Positions 8,133 to 17,622 of a DNA stretch of 64,000 nt are shown piece after piece. A model generated the notes under the pieces. The model saw nothing but the letters and a program-made list of their open reading frames with translations. It was not told the DNA's origin and did no database searches. The stretch comes from Roseisolibacter agri. Its GTDB lineage: Bacteria > Gemmatimonadota > Gemmatimonadetes > Gemmatimonadales > Gemmatimonadaceae. The translations under genes were made by a program, and so were the position numbers. The DNA lies in contig NZ_BRXS01000005.1 of assembly GCF_030159095.1 (NCBI RefSeq), positions 186,001 through 250,000 of the forward strand. The letters are read 5' to 3'. How positions within the stretch are numbered: position 1 is the stretch's first letter; the number at the start of each line of letters is the position of its first letter.

Positions 8133-8981
8133 ATGCCCCGACCCGACCACCGCACGATCCGCGAGGAGCTGCCCGCGCGCACACCCTGGCGTGCGCGGGT
8201 CCATCAGGTCGTCTTCGAGAACGACACGCCCGCGGGCCGCGCCTTCGACCTGGCACTGATCGCGCTCGTGCTGGCGAGCGTCGCGATCGTCAGCCTCGAG
8301 ACGGTGAGCGGCTTCGCGCCCGCGACCTACCGCGCGCTGCGGGCGGCCGAGTGGACGCTGACGATCGTCTTCACCATCGAGTACGTGGTGCGGCTGGTCG
8401 CGGTGCGCCGCCCGCTGGCCTACGCGGCCAGCTTCTTCGGCATCGTGGACCTGCTGGCGATCGTGCCGACGTACGTCAGCCTGATCTTCCCGGGCGCGCA
8501 CGCGCTGCTGGTGGTGCGCGTGCTGCGGCTGCTGCGCGTCTTCCGCGTCCTCAAGCTCTCGCGCCACCTCACCGAGGCGCACACGCTCGGCCGCGCGCTG
8601 CGTGCCAGCTCGCGCAAGATCACCGTCTTCCTGCTCGCGGTGTGCACGCTGGTGGTCGTGATCGGCACGTTGATGTACGTCGTCGAGGGCGCGGCGCACG
8701 GCTTCACGAGCATCCCCGTCAGCATGTACTGGACGGTGGTGACGCTCACGACGGTCGGCTACGGCGACATCTCGCCCAAGACGCCGTTCGGCCAGCTGCT
8801 GGCGTCGGTCGTGATGATCATGGGCTACGGGATCATCGCCGTGCCCACCGGCATCGTGACGGCGGAGCTGACGCAGGGCGCGCGCGCCGCACCGGTGTCG
8901 GGGCAGGCCTGCCCGTCGTGCGGCGCCGAGGGGCACGACGTGGACGCGCGCTTCTGTCGGATGTGCGGCGCGGCGCTCTGA
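8133..8981 (+). CDS. Voltage-gated-type potassium channel with C-terminal zinc ribbon
   Basis: 282 residues in the ion-transport (six-helix) superfamily. S1-S3 are hydrophobic segments between about residues 38 and 125. S4 carries arginines at every third position (RVLRLLRVFRVLKLSRHL). The selectivity filter TTVGYGD is at residues 206-212, identical to potassium channels. After S6 (VMIMGYGIIAVPTGIVTAEL) comes a cytoplasmic zinc-ribbon, CPSCG then CRMCG, which is less usual and may act as a sensor or assembly element. TAGCAT at 8092-8097 is a plausible -10. Potassium permeation is strongly supported. Confidence 0.9.
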   Translation: MPRPDHRTIREELPARTPWRARVHQVVFENDTPAGRAFDLALIALVLASVAIVSLETVSGFAPATYRALRAAEWTLTIVFTIEYVVRLVAVRRPLAYAASFFGIVDLLAIVPTYVSLIFPGAHALLVVRVLRLLRVFRVLKLSRHLTEAHTLGRALRASSRKITVFLLAVCTLVVVIGTLMYVVEGAAHGFTSIPVSMYWTVVTLTTVGYGDISPKTPFGQLLASVVMIMGYGIIAVPTGIVTAELTQGARAAPVSGQACPSCGAEGHDVDARFCRMCGAAL

Positions 8982-9073
8982 CGCGCCGACGCAGGAACGC
9001 ACTTGCCCGACGGCACGACGGCGCGCGACTGTATGCGGGACAGCATCGCGTCCGCTCCCCGCGTCCCGCCCTC

Positions 9074-10123
9074 ATGTCCCGCCTCGCCTCGCTGCTCGCC
9101 CTCGCCCTCCTCGCGCCCGCCATCGCCGCCGCGCAGGAGCCGGCGGCGTGGGGCGCGTCGCTGAACTTCGCGACCTTCTCCATCGCCGCCGTCGACCCGC
9201 GCACGGGCGAGACGGGCGTCGCGGTCACCACGCGCGTGCCGTGCGTCGGCAACGGCGTGCCCTGGGTGCGCGCCGGCGTGGGCGCGGTGGCCACGCAGGC
9301 CAACACGCGCACCGAGTACGGGCAGGAGCTGCTGGACGCGATGGCCAAGGGGGCGTCGCCCGACGAGGCGCTGAAGCGCGCGCTCACCGCCGACAGCAAC
9401 GCGGCCAGCCGCCAGGTGGGCGTGATCGCGCTCGACGGGCGGAGCGCGCAGCACACGGGCGCGGGCACCACCGCGTGGGCGGGCCACCGCGCGGGCCGCA
9501 ACTTCGTCACGCAGGGCAACCTGCTCGTCGGCCCCGCGGTGCTCGACGCGGTCGCCGCGAGCTTCACCGCCAGCGAGGGCGCGCCGCGCCACCTCGCGGA
9601 CCGTCTGATCGACGCCGTCGCGGCCGGACACGCGGCCGGCGGCGACGCGCGCAAGGGGCGCGCGCAGTCGGCCGCCGTCGTCGTCGCGGATCCGCGCCCC
9701 GGGCGCTCGCGCCGGCCAGACAGGATCACGGCGTTCATCAACGTCTGCGAGCATCCCGAGCCGGTGGCCGAGATGCGCCGCATCTACAACACGATCTCGC
9801 AGACGCTCGGCTTCCGCACGCTGGAGCAGCCGTCGGGCAACGACGTCTGGCAGCTGAAGATCATGCTGCACGCGCTCGGCCTCTTCCGCGCGGGCACGCC
9901 GACGCTCGCGCGCGACTCGACGGCACTGCTCTACACGCCCGAGGCGGTGGCCGCGGTGGACGCGTTCCGCGCGTCGGAGCAGCTGGCCACACCCTCGCTC
10001 GGGTCGCCGGCGGGGCTGGTGGACGCGGCGACGGTGGAGCGGCTGTGGGCCGCGCTGGAGCGGGCGGGGAAGGCGCAGGCGGTGCGCGCGCAGCTGCTCG
10101 ACATTACCGCCGTGCGGCGCTGA
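9074..10123 (+). CDS. Secreted DUF1028 (Ntn-hydrolase-like) protein with C-terminal peptidoglycan-binding-like extension
   Basis: 349 residues. Signal peptide (LLALALLAPAIAAAQ) then a DUF1028 domain: FSIAAVDPRTGETGVAVTTR, VGAVATQANTRTEYG, HTGAGTTAWAGHRAG and NLLVGPAVLDA are the typical blocks. DUF1028 proteins are predicted Ntn hydrolases often found beside amidase or deacylase genes, as is the case here. The last 100 residues (ALGLFRAGTPTLARDSTALL) resemble the peptidoglycan-binding-like tail known from some members. Likely an amidohydrolase working with the next two genes; the reaction is not established. Confidence 0.85.
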   Translation: MSRLASLLALALLAPAIAAAQEPAAWGASLNFATFSIAAVDPRTGETGVAVTTRVPCVGNGVPWVRAGVGAVATQANTRTEYGQELLDAMAKGASPDEALKRALTADSNAASRQVGVIALDGRSAQHTGAGTTAWAGHRAGRNFVTQGNLLVGPAVLDAVAASFTASEGAPRHLADRLIDAVAAGHAAGGDARKGRAQSAAVVVADPRPGRSRRPDRITAFINVCEHPEPVAEMRRIYNTISQTLGFRTLEQPSGNDVWQLKIMLHALGLFRAGTPTLARDSTALLYTPEAVAAVDAFRASEQLATPSLGSPAGLVDAATVERLWAALERAGKAQAVRAQLLDITAVRR

Positions 10124-10137
10124 CCGGAGCGACGACG

Positions 10138-11472
10138 ATGATGAATCGACGGGAGTTCTCCGCCACGCTGCTCGGCGCCGCGGCCGCGTCCGTGATCCCG
10201 AGCGGCGCGCGAGGGACGGACATCGGCAGCGCATCGCAGCCCGCGCGCCGCGTGAACGGCGCACGCCTCAACGAGCACCTCACCGCGCTGTCGCGCTTCG
10301 GGCGCACGGAGGCGGGCGGCGTGAACCGCGTGGCCTACAGCGACGCCGACCGCGAGGCGCGCGCGTACGTCATGCAGGCGATGCGCACGGCGAAGCTGGA
10401 GCCGAGCGTGGACGCGGCGGGCAACATCATCGGACGGCGCGCGGGACGCGACGCGTCGCTGAAGCCGATCCTCTTCGGCTCGCACGTGGACAGCGTGCCG
10501 GATGGCGGCAACTACGACGGGCCCGTGGGATCGCTGGCGGCGATCGAGGTCGCGCAGACGCTGGCGGAGCAGGGGATCCTGACGCGCCATCCGCTGGAGG
10601 TCACCATCTGGCAGAACGAGGAGGGGGGCCTCTACGGCAGCAGCGCGGTCGCGCTCGGGCTCACGGAGAAGGAGCTGGCGAACGTCAGCCGCAGCGGCAA
10701 GTCGATCGCCGACGGCATCCGCTTCCTCGGTGGCGATCCGGCGCGGCTCGCGGAGGCGCGGCGTCGGAAGGGCGACATCGCGGGCTACCTGGAGCTGCAC
10801 ATCGAGCAGGGCGGCACGCTGGAGAAGGAGAAGATCGCGATCGGCGTGGTGGAAGGGATCGTCGGCATCGGGCAGTGGGAGGTCACGGTCACCGGCTTCG
10901 CGAACCATGCCGGCACGACGCCGATGCCCGGGCGGCAGGATGCGCTGCTGGCGGCGGCGCGCTTCGTCGACATGGTGCACCGCGTGGTGACGGCGACCGC
11001 GGGGCGGCAGGTCGGCACCGTGGGCCGGATGCAGGCGTTCCCCGGCGCGCCGAACGTGATCCCCGGCCGCGTGGTGTGCACGCTGGAGCTGCGCGACCTG
11101 GACGCGGCGAAGATCGCGGCGCTCTACGCGCGCATCCGCACCGAGGCCGACGCGATCGCGAGGGCCACGGGGACGACGTTCGCGTACACGGAGCTGCACA
11201 CCAACCACCCGGCGCCGAGCGATCCGCGCGTGCGCGCGCTGATCGCGGCGTCGGCGCGCGAGCTGGGGCTGTCGACGAAGGTGATGCCGAGCGGCGCGGG
11301 GCACGACGCGCAGACGATGGCGACGCTCGGGCCGATGGGGATGATCTTCATCCCCAGCATCGGCGGCATCAGCCACTCGCCGAAGGAGTTCAGCACGCCC
11401 GAGGACATCGTGAACGGTGCGAACGTGCTGCTGCAGACGCTCCTGAAGCTCGACGCGGGGCTGCCCGCGTGA
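10138..11472 (+). CDS. Exported M20-family amidohydrolase (N-carbamoyl-L-amino-acid hydrolase/allantoate amidohydrolase type)
   Basis: 444 residues. Starts with a twin-arginine signal (NRREFSATLLGAAAASVIPS), so it is probably exported folded. The catalytic domain has the two-metal M20 ligands: GSHVDSVPDGGNYDGPVG, NEEGG, the bridging and terminal HIEQGG, and SHSP near the C-terminus. RFG-type and FANHAGTTPM blocks match hydantoinase/carbamoylase-family amidases, which split N-carbamoyl amino acids or allantoate. It sits between DUF1028 and amidase genes, overlapping the latter by four bases. The second Met at 10141 is an equally possible start. Confidence 0.9.
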   Translation: MMNRREFSATLLGAAAASVIPSGARGTDIGSASQPARRVNGARLNEHLTALSRFGRTEAGGVNRVAYSDADREARAYVMQAMRTAKLEPSVDAAGNIIGRRAGRDASLKPILFGSHVDSVPDGGNYDGPVGSLAAIEVAQTLAEQGILTRHPLEVTIWQNEEGGLYGSSAVALGLTEKELANVSRSGKSIADGIRFLGGDPARLAEARRRKGDIAGYLELHIEQGGTLEKEKIAIGVVEGIVGIGQWEVTVTGFANHAGTTPMPGRQDALLAAARFVDMVHRVVTATAGRQVGTVGRMQAFPGAPNVIPGRVVCTLELRDLDAAKIAALYARIRTEADAIARATGTTFAYTELHTNHPAPSDPRVRALIAASARELGLSTKVMPSGAGHDAQTMATLGPMGMIFIPSIGGISHSPKEFSTPEDIVNGANVLLQTLLKLDAGLPA

Positions 11473-13025
11473 GGCGCGCCTCGCTCCTGCTGCTCGCGCC
11501 CGCGATGCTCGGTGCGCAGGCGCCCGCCGCCCCGCGTGCGCCCGCGTCGTTCGTGATCGAGGAGACGACGATCGCCGACGTGCACGCGGCGATGCGCGCG
11601 GGCACGCTGACCTGCCGCGATCTGGTGTCGCGCTACCTGCGCCGCATCGACGCCTTTGATAAGAACGGCCCCGGCGTGAACGCGATCGTCGTCGTCGCGC
11701 CGGACGCGCTGACCGTCGCCGACTCGCTGGACGCGCGGATGCGTGCGGGCGGCCCGGTCGGCCCGCTGCACTGCGTGCCGGTGATCGTGAAGGACAACTT
11801 CGAGACGAAGGGGCTGGCGACGACGGCGGGCTCGCTGTCGATGGCCGCGTTCGTGCCCGATCGCGACGCGTTCCAGGTGCGGCGCGTGCGCGCGGCTGGC
11901 GCGATCGTGCTGGCGAAGTCGAACATGGCGGAGTTCGCGTTCACGCCGTTCGAGACCGTGAGCTCGATCCTCCCCGGCTACACGCGCAACCCGTATGCGC
12001 TGGACCGCGTGACCGCGGGCTCCAGCGGCGGCACCGCGGCCGCCGTCGCCGCCAACTTCGGCGAGGTCGGCCTCGGCACCGACACGGGCAACTCGATCCG
12101 CGGGCCGTCGTCGCACCAGGCGCTGGTCGGCATCCGCAGCACGATGGGGCTCACCAGCCGTGCGGGCGTGGTGCCGCTGAACTTCGCCGCCGACGTCGCG
12201 GGTCCGATGGCGCGCACCGTCGCCGATGCCGTCGCGGTGTTCCAGGCGATCGCGGGCCACGATCCGGACGATCCCGCCACCGAGGCGGCGCGTGGCCGCG
12301 CGATCCCCAGCTACGCGGCGTCGCTGGTGGCCGACGGGCTGCGCGGCGCGCGCATCGCCGTGCTGCGCCCCGCGTACGAGCGCCCGTCGGCGGACGACGA
12401 GGTGCTGGCGGTCTTCGGCCGCGCGGTCGCGGACCTGCGCCGCGCCGGCGCGACGGTGCTCGACTCGCTGCCGATGCCCGCGGTGGACTCGCTGCTGCGC
12501 GTGAGCACCGGCGAGTGCAACCGCTTCCGGTACGACCTCGAGACGTACCTCGCCGGCACGAGCGGCCGCGCGCCCGTGAAGACGCTCGACGAGATCGTGC
12601 GCTCGCGGCGCTTCCACCCGACCATCCAGACGCGGCTGGAGTACGCGCAGCGCGCGACGGTGCCGCCCGACTCGCAGCCCGGCTGCCAGGCGGGCGAGCG
12701 GCGGCGCGCGGCGCTGCGCGTGGCGCTGCAGCGCGCGATGGATGCGGCGCGTATCGACGCGTTCGTCTATCCGACGTGGAGCAACCCGCCCCGGCTCATC
12801 GGCGACCTCAACACGCCGGCGGGCGACAACAGCCAGGTCTTCTCGCCGCTCACCGGCTGGCCCGCGGTGCAGGTGCCGATGGGCTGGACGCGCGGCACGC
12901 TGCCGGCAGGGATGACGTTCTTCGGCCGCGCGTGGAGCGAGCCGACGCTGTTCAAGCTGGCGTACGCGTACGAGCAGGCGACGCGGCACCGGCGGCCACC
13001 GAGCTCGACGCCACCGCTGCGCTGA
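11469..13025 (+). CDS. Secreted amidase (amidase signature family)
   Basis: 518 residues, starting with GTG in a GTGA overlap with the upstream stop. A signal peptide (RRASLLLLAPAMLGAQ) precedes an amidase signature domain with the Lys/cis-Ser/Ser triad: Lys108 (VIVKDNFETK), Ser185 (GSSGGTAAA) and Ser209 (GTDTGNSIRGPSS). The usual GG before the nucleophile is GN here, a small deviation. Family role is hydrolysis of a carboxamide. Together with the carbamoylase-like and DUF1028 genes it suggests an extracytoplasmic pathway for breaking down amides, carbamoyl amino acids or peptidoglycan-like substrates. Confidence 0.9.
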   Translation: MRRASLLLLAPAMLGAQAPAAPRAPASFVIEETTIADVHAAMRAGTLTCRDLVSRYLRRIDAFDKNGPGVNAIVVVAPDALTVADSLDARMRAGGPVGPLHCVPVIVKDNFETKGLATTAGSLSMAAFVPDRDAFQVRRVRAAGAIVLAKSNMAEFAFTPFETVSSILPGYTRNPYALDRVTAGSSGGTAAAVAANFGEVGLGTDTGNSIRGPSSHQALVGIRSTMGLTSRAGVVPLNFAADVAGPMARTVADAVAVFQAIAGHDPDDPATEAARGRAIPSYAASLVADGLRGARIAVLRPAYERPSADDEVLAVFGRAVADLRRAGATVLDSLPMPAVDSLLRVSTGECNRFRYDLETYLAGTSGRAPVKTLDEIVRSRRFHPTIQTRLEYAQRATVPPDSQPGCQAGERRRAALRVALQRAMDAARIDAFVYPTWSNPPRLIGDLNTPAGDNSQVFSPLTGWPAVQVPMGWTRGTLPAGMTFFGRAWSEPTLFKLAYAYEQATRHRRPPSSTPPLR

Positions 13026-13043
13026 GCGCGCCGGCCCCTTGTT

Positions 13044-13208
13044 GCCTCTTGGGGGAGGTGGATGCTGCGGATCAGAACGGATACTTCGGATCGCTCCATG
13101 GGGCGCATGGGGCGCATGGGGCGTATGGGGCGCATGGGGCGCCGTCGCCACGCGGGACGATCCGAAGCATCCGCCATCATCCGGAGCATCCGCGTCCTCT
13201 CCACCAGG
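13044..13208. repeat. Class A intergenic hairpin repeat (copy A1) with 9-bp tandem array in its tip
   Basis: Left arm GAGGTGGATGCTGCGGAT pairs imperfectly with the right arm ATCCGGAGCATCCGCGTCCT; inner parts CGGATCGCTCC and GACGATCCG also match. The tip holds five near-exact copies of CATGGGGCG (13099-13143), one reading TATGGGGCG. This expansion is absent from the other class A copies. It lies between the convergent amidase and DUF2911 genes. No gene is supported here. Confidence 0.75.
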
Positions 13209-13250
13209 AAATCGGGTCCGGTGCATCGGGCCGTGAACGGCGAACCGCTC

Positions 13251-13341
13251 TGACAGGATGACGGGATGACCAGGAGGCTCCGCAGAGCGCACGGGACAGC
13301 GCGCCTCACGGAGCCTCCTGGTTCATCCTGTCATCCTGTCT
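13251..13341. repeat. Class C intergenic hairpin repeat (copy C1)
   Basis: Arms TGACAGGATGACGGGATGA and TCATCCTGTCATCCTGTC pair, as do CCAGGAGGCTCCG and CGGAGCCTCCTGG nearer the tip. It follows A1 after a linker containing GAACGGCGAACCGCTCTGACA and is followed by a TTGCAGTCCAGGGC linker variant. Together A1 and C1 fill the 358-bp gap between convergent genes and may serve as a two-way terminator. Confidence 0.75.
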
Positions 13342-13383
13342 GCTCTTGCAGTCCAGGGCTGCCGCGCCGGAGCCTGTCTCGTG

Positions 13384-14268
13384 TCACTGCTTCCGCTTCC
13401 CGCGCGCCGCGAGATAGTCCGTGTCGTAGCGCACCTCGAGCGTCTCCGCCTTCCCGTTCGCGCGCGTGAACTCGATCGACATGTCGGGGCGGATCACCTC
13501 GTAGATCTTCCCGTCCCGGTCGTAGATGCCCGGGAAGAAGAAGTCGGGGCCCGTGCGGATGAGCGCGAACCGCTTCATGTAGCCGTCCTCCGGCACGAAC
13601 TCGCCCTTCAGCGTCCCGTTCTCGTACAGCACCACGAGCTCGATCGTGCGCGTCGGCCTGCCGAGCGTGTCCATCTCGGTGTAGGCGTAGCGGCCGAGGT
13701 ACGGCGCCGCCTCCGTCTCGGGCAGCGTGGTGACGAGCGACGGCTCGACGCCGATCTCCATCGCCACTCGCGTCGTCGCCCACTGGAGCGCGAGCGTGCC
13801 GCCCGTCGAGCGCACGTCGGGGAAGGACCAGGTCAGCACCTCGGTGAACGGGCCCGTCTCCGCGCGGACGGGAAAGCGGATCTGCTTCGCCGAGCTGTCG
13901 GGCGGGTCCATGTGGAACAGCCGCGCCTTCGGCTCCAGCACCATCGTCCAGTCGCCGCCCTGGCGCACGACCATCCACACCGAGTAGGTGCCCTTCGGCA
14001 CCGGCCGGCCGCCGAGCGTGATCGCGCGGCTCACGTCGAGCGTGGTGGCCCAGTTGGCGCCCGGCGTCCACGTCTCGCCCCAGCGCACCGCGCGGCTGCC
14101 GAAGATCGGGTCGCGGCCGCGCACGCGTGGGCGCGAGTAGGTGACCGTGAGCTTCGTGCCGTCGATCGTCTGCGAGACGGACGCGGGCTCGCTGGCGCGG
14201 ATCTGTGCGCGTGCCGGCGCCGGAATCGCGAGGGCGATGCACGCGGCGAGCGTGAGGCGACGCAGCAT
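13384..14268 (-). CDS. Secreted DUF2911 domain protein
   Basis: 294 residues with signal peptide (TLAACIALAIPAPARAQ). The DUF2911 block is clear: TVTYSRPRVRGRDPIFG, VRWGETWTPGANWATTLDVS, PVPKGTYSVWMV and GGDWTMVLEPK. These domains occur in Gemmatimonadota, Bacteroidota and Acidobacteriota and have no assigned biochemical role. About 100 further residues (YLGRYAYTEMDTLGRPTRTI) form a second beta-rich part. It lies 18 bp downstream of the CxCGC gene on the same strand, suggesting an operon. Confidence 0.88.
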   Translation of the reverse strand: MLRRLTLAACIALAIPAPARAQIRASEPASVSQTIDGTKLTVTYSRPRVRGRDPIFGSRAVRWGETWTPGANWATTLDVSRAITLGGRPVPKGTYSVWMVVRQGGDWTMVLEPKARLFHMDPPDSSAKQIRFPVRAETGPFTEVLTWSFPDVRSTGGTLALQWATTRVAMEIGVEPSLVTTLPETEAAPYLGRYAYTEMDTLGRPTRTIELVVLYENGTLKGEFVPEDGYMKRFALIRTGPDFFFPGIYDRDGKIYEVIRPDMSIEFTRANGKAETLEVRYDTDYLAARGKRKQ

Positions 14269-14286
14269 GGGACCGAAGGTGAGGGG

Positions 14287-14694
14287 TCAGCCGAACTTGG
14301 CGTCGATCGCGGTGCGGATCTGCTGCAGCGTCTTCCCCTCGCGCTGCATGCGCACGGCGAGCCGCGCCTGCCCCTGGCAGATCTCGCAGTGCCGCGCCAT
14401 GCCGTCGCCCTCGTAGCACGAGAGCAGCGAGTAGAAGCCCGCCAGCTCGGCGCAGCCGCAGCTGCAGGCGATGCCGTCGACGACCTGCGGGATCGCGCGC
14501 ACGCCGTCGAACAGCGGCGCGAGGTGCGCATGGTCGCCGAGCTGGGCGCGCGTGAGGACCTTCGCGCCCGTGATGCCGGGCCGCGGCGCCGGGTGTGGCG
14601 GGCGGGTGCGCAGGGCCAGGGCGCGCCGGGGCAGCAGCGCGGCGCCCGCGATCAGGCAGCGCACGAGGAAGTCCCGTCGGGAGGAACCCGGCAT
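14287..14694 (-). CDS. Tat-exported PCYCGC-motif-like cysteine-rich protein
   Basis: 135 residues. A twin-arginine signal (SSRRDFLVRCLIAGAALL) opens the protein. The mature part has CSCGC followed by two more cysteines and CEIC, the pattern of PCYCGC-motif proteins, which are exported and thought to bind metal. The start at 14694 is chosen because it places the RR motif at residues 6-7; the longer frame to 14784 has no reason to be translated. A possible minus-strand -10 (TACCTT, about 14754-14749) lies upstream. Confidence 0.8.
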   Translation of the reverse strand: MPGSSRRDFLVRCLIAGAALLPRRALALRTRPPHPAPRPGITGAKVLTRAQLGDHAHLAPLFDGVRAIPQVVDGIACSCGCAELAGFYSLLSCYEGDGMARHCEICQGQARLAVRMQREGKTLQQIRTAIDAKFG

Positions 14695-14790
14695 GGCGGC
14701 TCGCGTAGCAGGAGGATCGTTCGGCGATCCGGGCACGTGCGGCGCGAAGGTAGCATCGGGCCGGCGCCGTCGGCCAGCCTGCACCCGCGC

Positions 14791-14804
14791 TAGACTGTCC
14801 CGTC
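14791..14804 (+). promoter_or_regulatory. TANNNT -10 element next to start codon
   Basis: TAGACT (14791-14796) lies eight bases before the ATG at 14805, with no Shine-Dalgarno between. It predicts a leaderless or near-leaderless message. Confidence 0.6.
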
Positions 14805-15803
<999 letters not shown>

Positions 15804-15810
15804 CACGCGC

Positions 15811-16290
15811 GTGCACGCCCCGCTCCCGACGGGCGACGCGCCGCTGCGGCGGCTGCTGCTTCTGCTCGTGCTGTTCGGCGCCGTGGGACTGGTGGCCGAG
15901 CTGCTGCTGCTGGAGCACTGGGACGATCCGTGGCAGTGGACGCCGCTCGTGCTGCTCGGCCTCGTGCTCGCGCTGGGCGGGCTGCTCGCGCGCCGGCCGA
16001 CGCGCGGGCTGCTGCGCGCGTTCCGCGCGCTCATGGGCGCCTGCCTGATCGCGGGCGTGCTCGGGGTGTACCTGCACTACCGCGGCAACGTAGAGTTCGA
16101 GCTGGAGCGCGAGCCGACGCTCGCGGGCGTCGCGCTGCTGTGGGAGGCCGTGCGCGGCGCGACGCCCGCGCTGGCGCCGGGCGCGCTGGCGCAGCTCGGG
16201 CTGCTCGGCCTGCTGTACGCACATCGCCATCCGCTGCTGACCGATCCACCACGCGATCCCTCACTCGACCACGCCGGAGAGTCCGCATGA
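15811..16290 (+). CDS. Small integral membrane protein, unknown function
   Basis: 159 residues, starting at GTG. Four probable membrane helices: LLLLLVLFGAVGLVAELLLL, WTPLVLLGLVLALGGLL, FRALMGACLIAGVLGVYL and LAQLGLLGLLYAH. Between helices three and four is a hydrophilic stretch (EFELEREP). No family is recognised with certainty. It overlaps the next gene by an ATGA junction, so they are likely translated together. Confidence 0.7.
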   Translation: MHAPLPTGDAPLRRLLLLLVLFGAVGLVAELLLLEHWDDPWQWTPLVLLGLVLALGGLLARRPTRGLLRAFRALMGACLIAGVLGVYLHYRGNVEFELEREPTLAGVALLWEAVRGATPALAPGALAQLGLLGLLYAHRHPLLTDPPRDPSLDHAGESA

Positions 16291-16856
16291 TCCGTCGCTC
16301 CACGCTCCTGCCGGCCGCGCTCGCGGCGCTCGCGCTCACCGCCTGCTCGGGCGCCAAGGACGCGCCGGCCGACAGCGCCGCCGCCGTCGCCGGCGACACC
16401 GTCGCGCCGGCCGCCGCGGCGCCCACCGCCACCGCGCCCACGGACAGCGCCACGGCGGCCACGACGCCCGCGCCCGCGGATGGTGCGCTGCTCGATCCCA
16501 ACTCGGCCACGCGGGATCAGCTGGCCGCCGTGCCCGGGATGACGCCCGGCTCCGCCGACGCGCTGGTGGCGGGCCGCCCGTACGCCGACATGCGCGCGGT
16601 GGACAAGGTGCTGACCACCGCGCAGCTGGACTCCGCGACGCGCCGCACGGTGTACGCGCGCGTCTTCAAGCCGCTCGACCTGAACACGGCGACGGGCGAG
16701 GAGATCGTCCTGATCCCGGGCGTCGGCCGCAAGATGCGCCACGAGTTCGAGGAGTACCGGCCGTACAAGGACATCGCGCGCTTTCGCCGCGAGATCGGCA
16801 AGTACGTCGATTCGACCGAGGTCGCGCGGCTCGAGAAGTACGTGACGATCAAGTGA
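16287..16856 (+). CDS. Lipoprotein with paired helix-hairpin-helix (ComEA-like) domain
   Basis: 189 residues. Signal with lipobox LTACS; then about 50 residues of Ala/Thr/Pro linker; then two HhH units, LDPNSATRDQLAAVPGMTPG and LNTATGEEIVLIPGVGRK. ComEA-type HhH domains bind double-stranded DNA outside the membrane during uptake, but many such lipoproteins have no known role. The second unit has a well-formed GVG hairpin, the first a degenerate PGM. Starts inside the stop of the membrane protein gene. Confidence 0.82.
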   Translation: MIRRSTLLPAALAALALTACSGAKDAPADSAAAVAGDTVAPAAAAPTATAPTDSATAATTPAPADGALLDPNSATRDQLAAVPGMTPGSADALVAGRPYADMRAVDKVLTTAQLDSATRRTVYARVFKPLDLNTATGEEIVLIPGVGRKMRHEFEEYRPYKDIARFRREIGKYVDSTEVARLEKYVTIK

Positions 16857-16866
16857 CGGCTGCGGA

Positions 16867-16899
16867 CTGCGGGCTGCGGTTCGGAGCCGCAGCCCGCAG
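16867..16899 (+). terminator. 13-bp perfect hairpin after the HhH lipoprotein gene
   Basis: CTGCGGGCTGCGG and CCGCAGCCCGCAG pair around TTCGGAG, beginning 10 bp after the stop. There is no T tract. Probable terminator, followed at 16906-16911 by TAGCAT, a -10 candidate for the next gene. Confidence 0.6.
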
Positions 16900-16926
16900 G
16901 GCTTGTAGCATCCCGGCGAACGGTGG

Positions 16927-17589
16927 ATGTTGGGGCGCCGCGCCTCCGTCTCCCGCCGAGTCCCCATGCACCCCATCCTCGTTCTCGGCCTGCTGGCCGG
17001 CATGCGCCACGCGCTGGAGGCCGACCACCTGGCCGCCGTCGCCAGCCTCGCCACCAGCGGGCGCAGCGCGCGGTCGGTGATGCTGCAGGGCGCCGCATGG
17101 GGGCTCGGACACACGGCGACGCTGCTGCTGGTGGGCGGCGTGTGCCTGCTGCTCGGCGCCGCGATCCCGGAGCGCACCTCGGCCGCGCTGGAGCTGGGCG
17201 TCGGCGTCATGCTCGTGCTGCTCGGCGCGCAGGTGCTGTGGCGCCGCTGGCGGCCGCGGCACACGCCGCACGTGCACGTCGTCGCGCTGCCACGCCGCGC
17301 GCTGGTGGTGGGCGCGGTGCACGGGCTGGCCGGGTCGGCGGCGCTGCTGGTGCTGACGCTGGCCGCCGCGCGCTCGCCGTGGACGGGGCTCGCCTACATC
17401 GGCCTGTTCGGCGCGGGCTCGATCGTCGGGATGGTCGCGCTGGCGGCGGCGCTCGCGGTCCCGCTCCGGCTCTCGGCGCGACTCCCGGCGCGGCTGTTCC
17501 ACGGCGTCGAGCTGCTGCTCGGCGGCGCGACGATCGTCGTCGGCGCGCGGCTCGTCCATCACACCGCGACCCTGCTCGGCCAGTCCTGA
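16927..17589 (+). CDS. NiCoT/UreH-like metal transporter family membrane protein
   Basis: 220 residues, about six hydrophobic segments. The HX4DH signature of nickel/cobalt transporters is present as HALEADH (residues 28-34), followed by QGAAWGLGHTATLLL and VHGLAGSAALLVL, both typical of this family. It is shorter than full HoxN permeases (about 350 residues), closer to the UreH/NicO-like half-size proteins. Nickel or cobalt uptake or efflux is possible; no urease or hydrogenase gene is nearby. A later ATG at 16966 is also plausible and would remove a basic 13-residue extension. Confidence 0.78.
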   Translation: MLGRRASVSRRVPMHPILVLGLLAGMRHALEADHLAAVASLATSGRSARSVMLQGAAWGLGHTATLLLVGGVCLLLGAAIPERTSAALELGVGVMLVLLGAQVLWRRWRPRHTPHVHVVALPRRALVVGAVHGLAGSAALLVLTLAAARSPWTGLAYIGLFGAGSIVGMVALAAALAVPLRLSARLPARLFHGVELLLGGATIVVGARLVHHTATLLGQS

Positions 17590-17622
17590 CCGCACGGCCC
17601 ACCGGCCCGCTCGGAGGACCCG

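Noticed and set aside
13099-13143. Possible CRISPR array
   Set aside because: Units are 9 bp and contiguous with no spacers; no cas genes in the window.
13039-13236. Small frames in the repeat (reading WGAWGAWGVWGAWGA and RMGRMGRMG)
   Set aside because: They are translations of the CATGGGGCG tandem array and hairpin arms, with no ribosome site.
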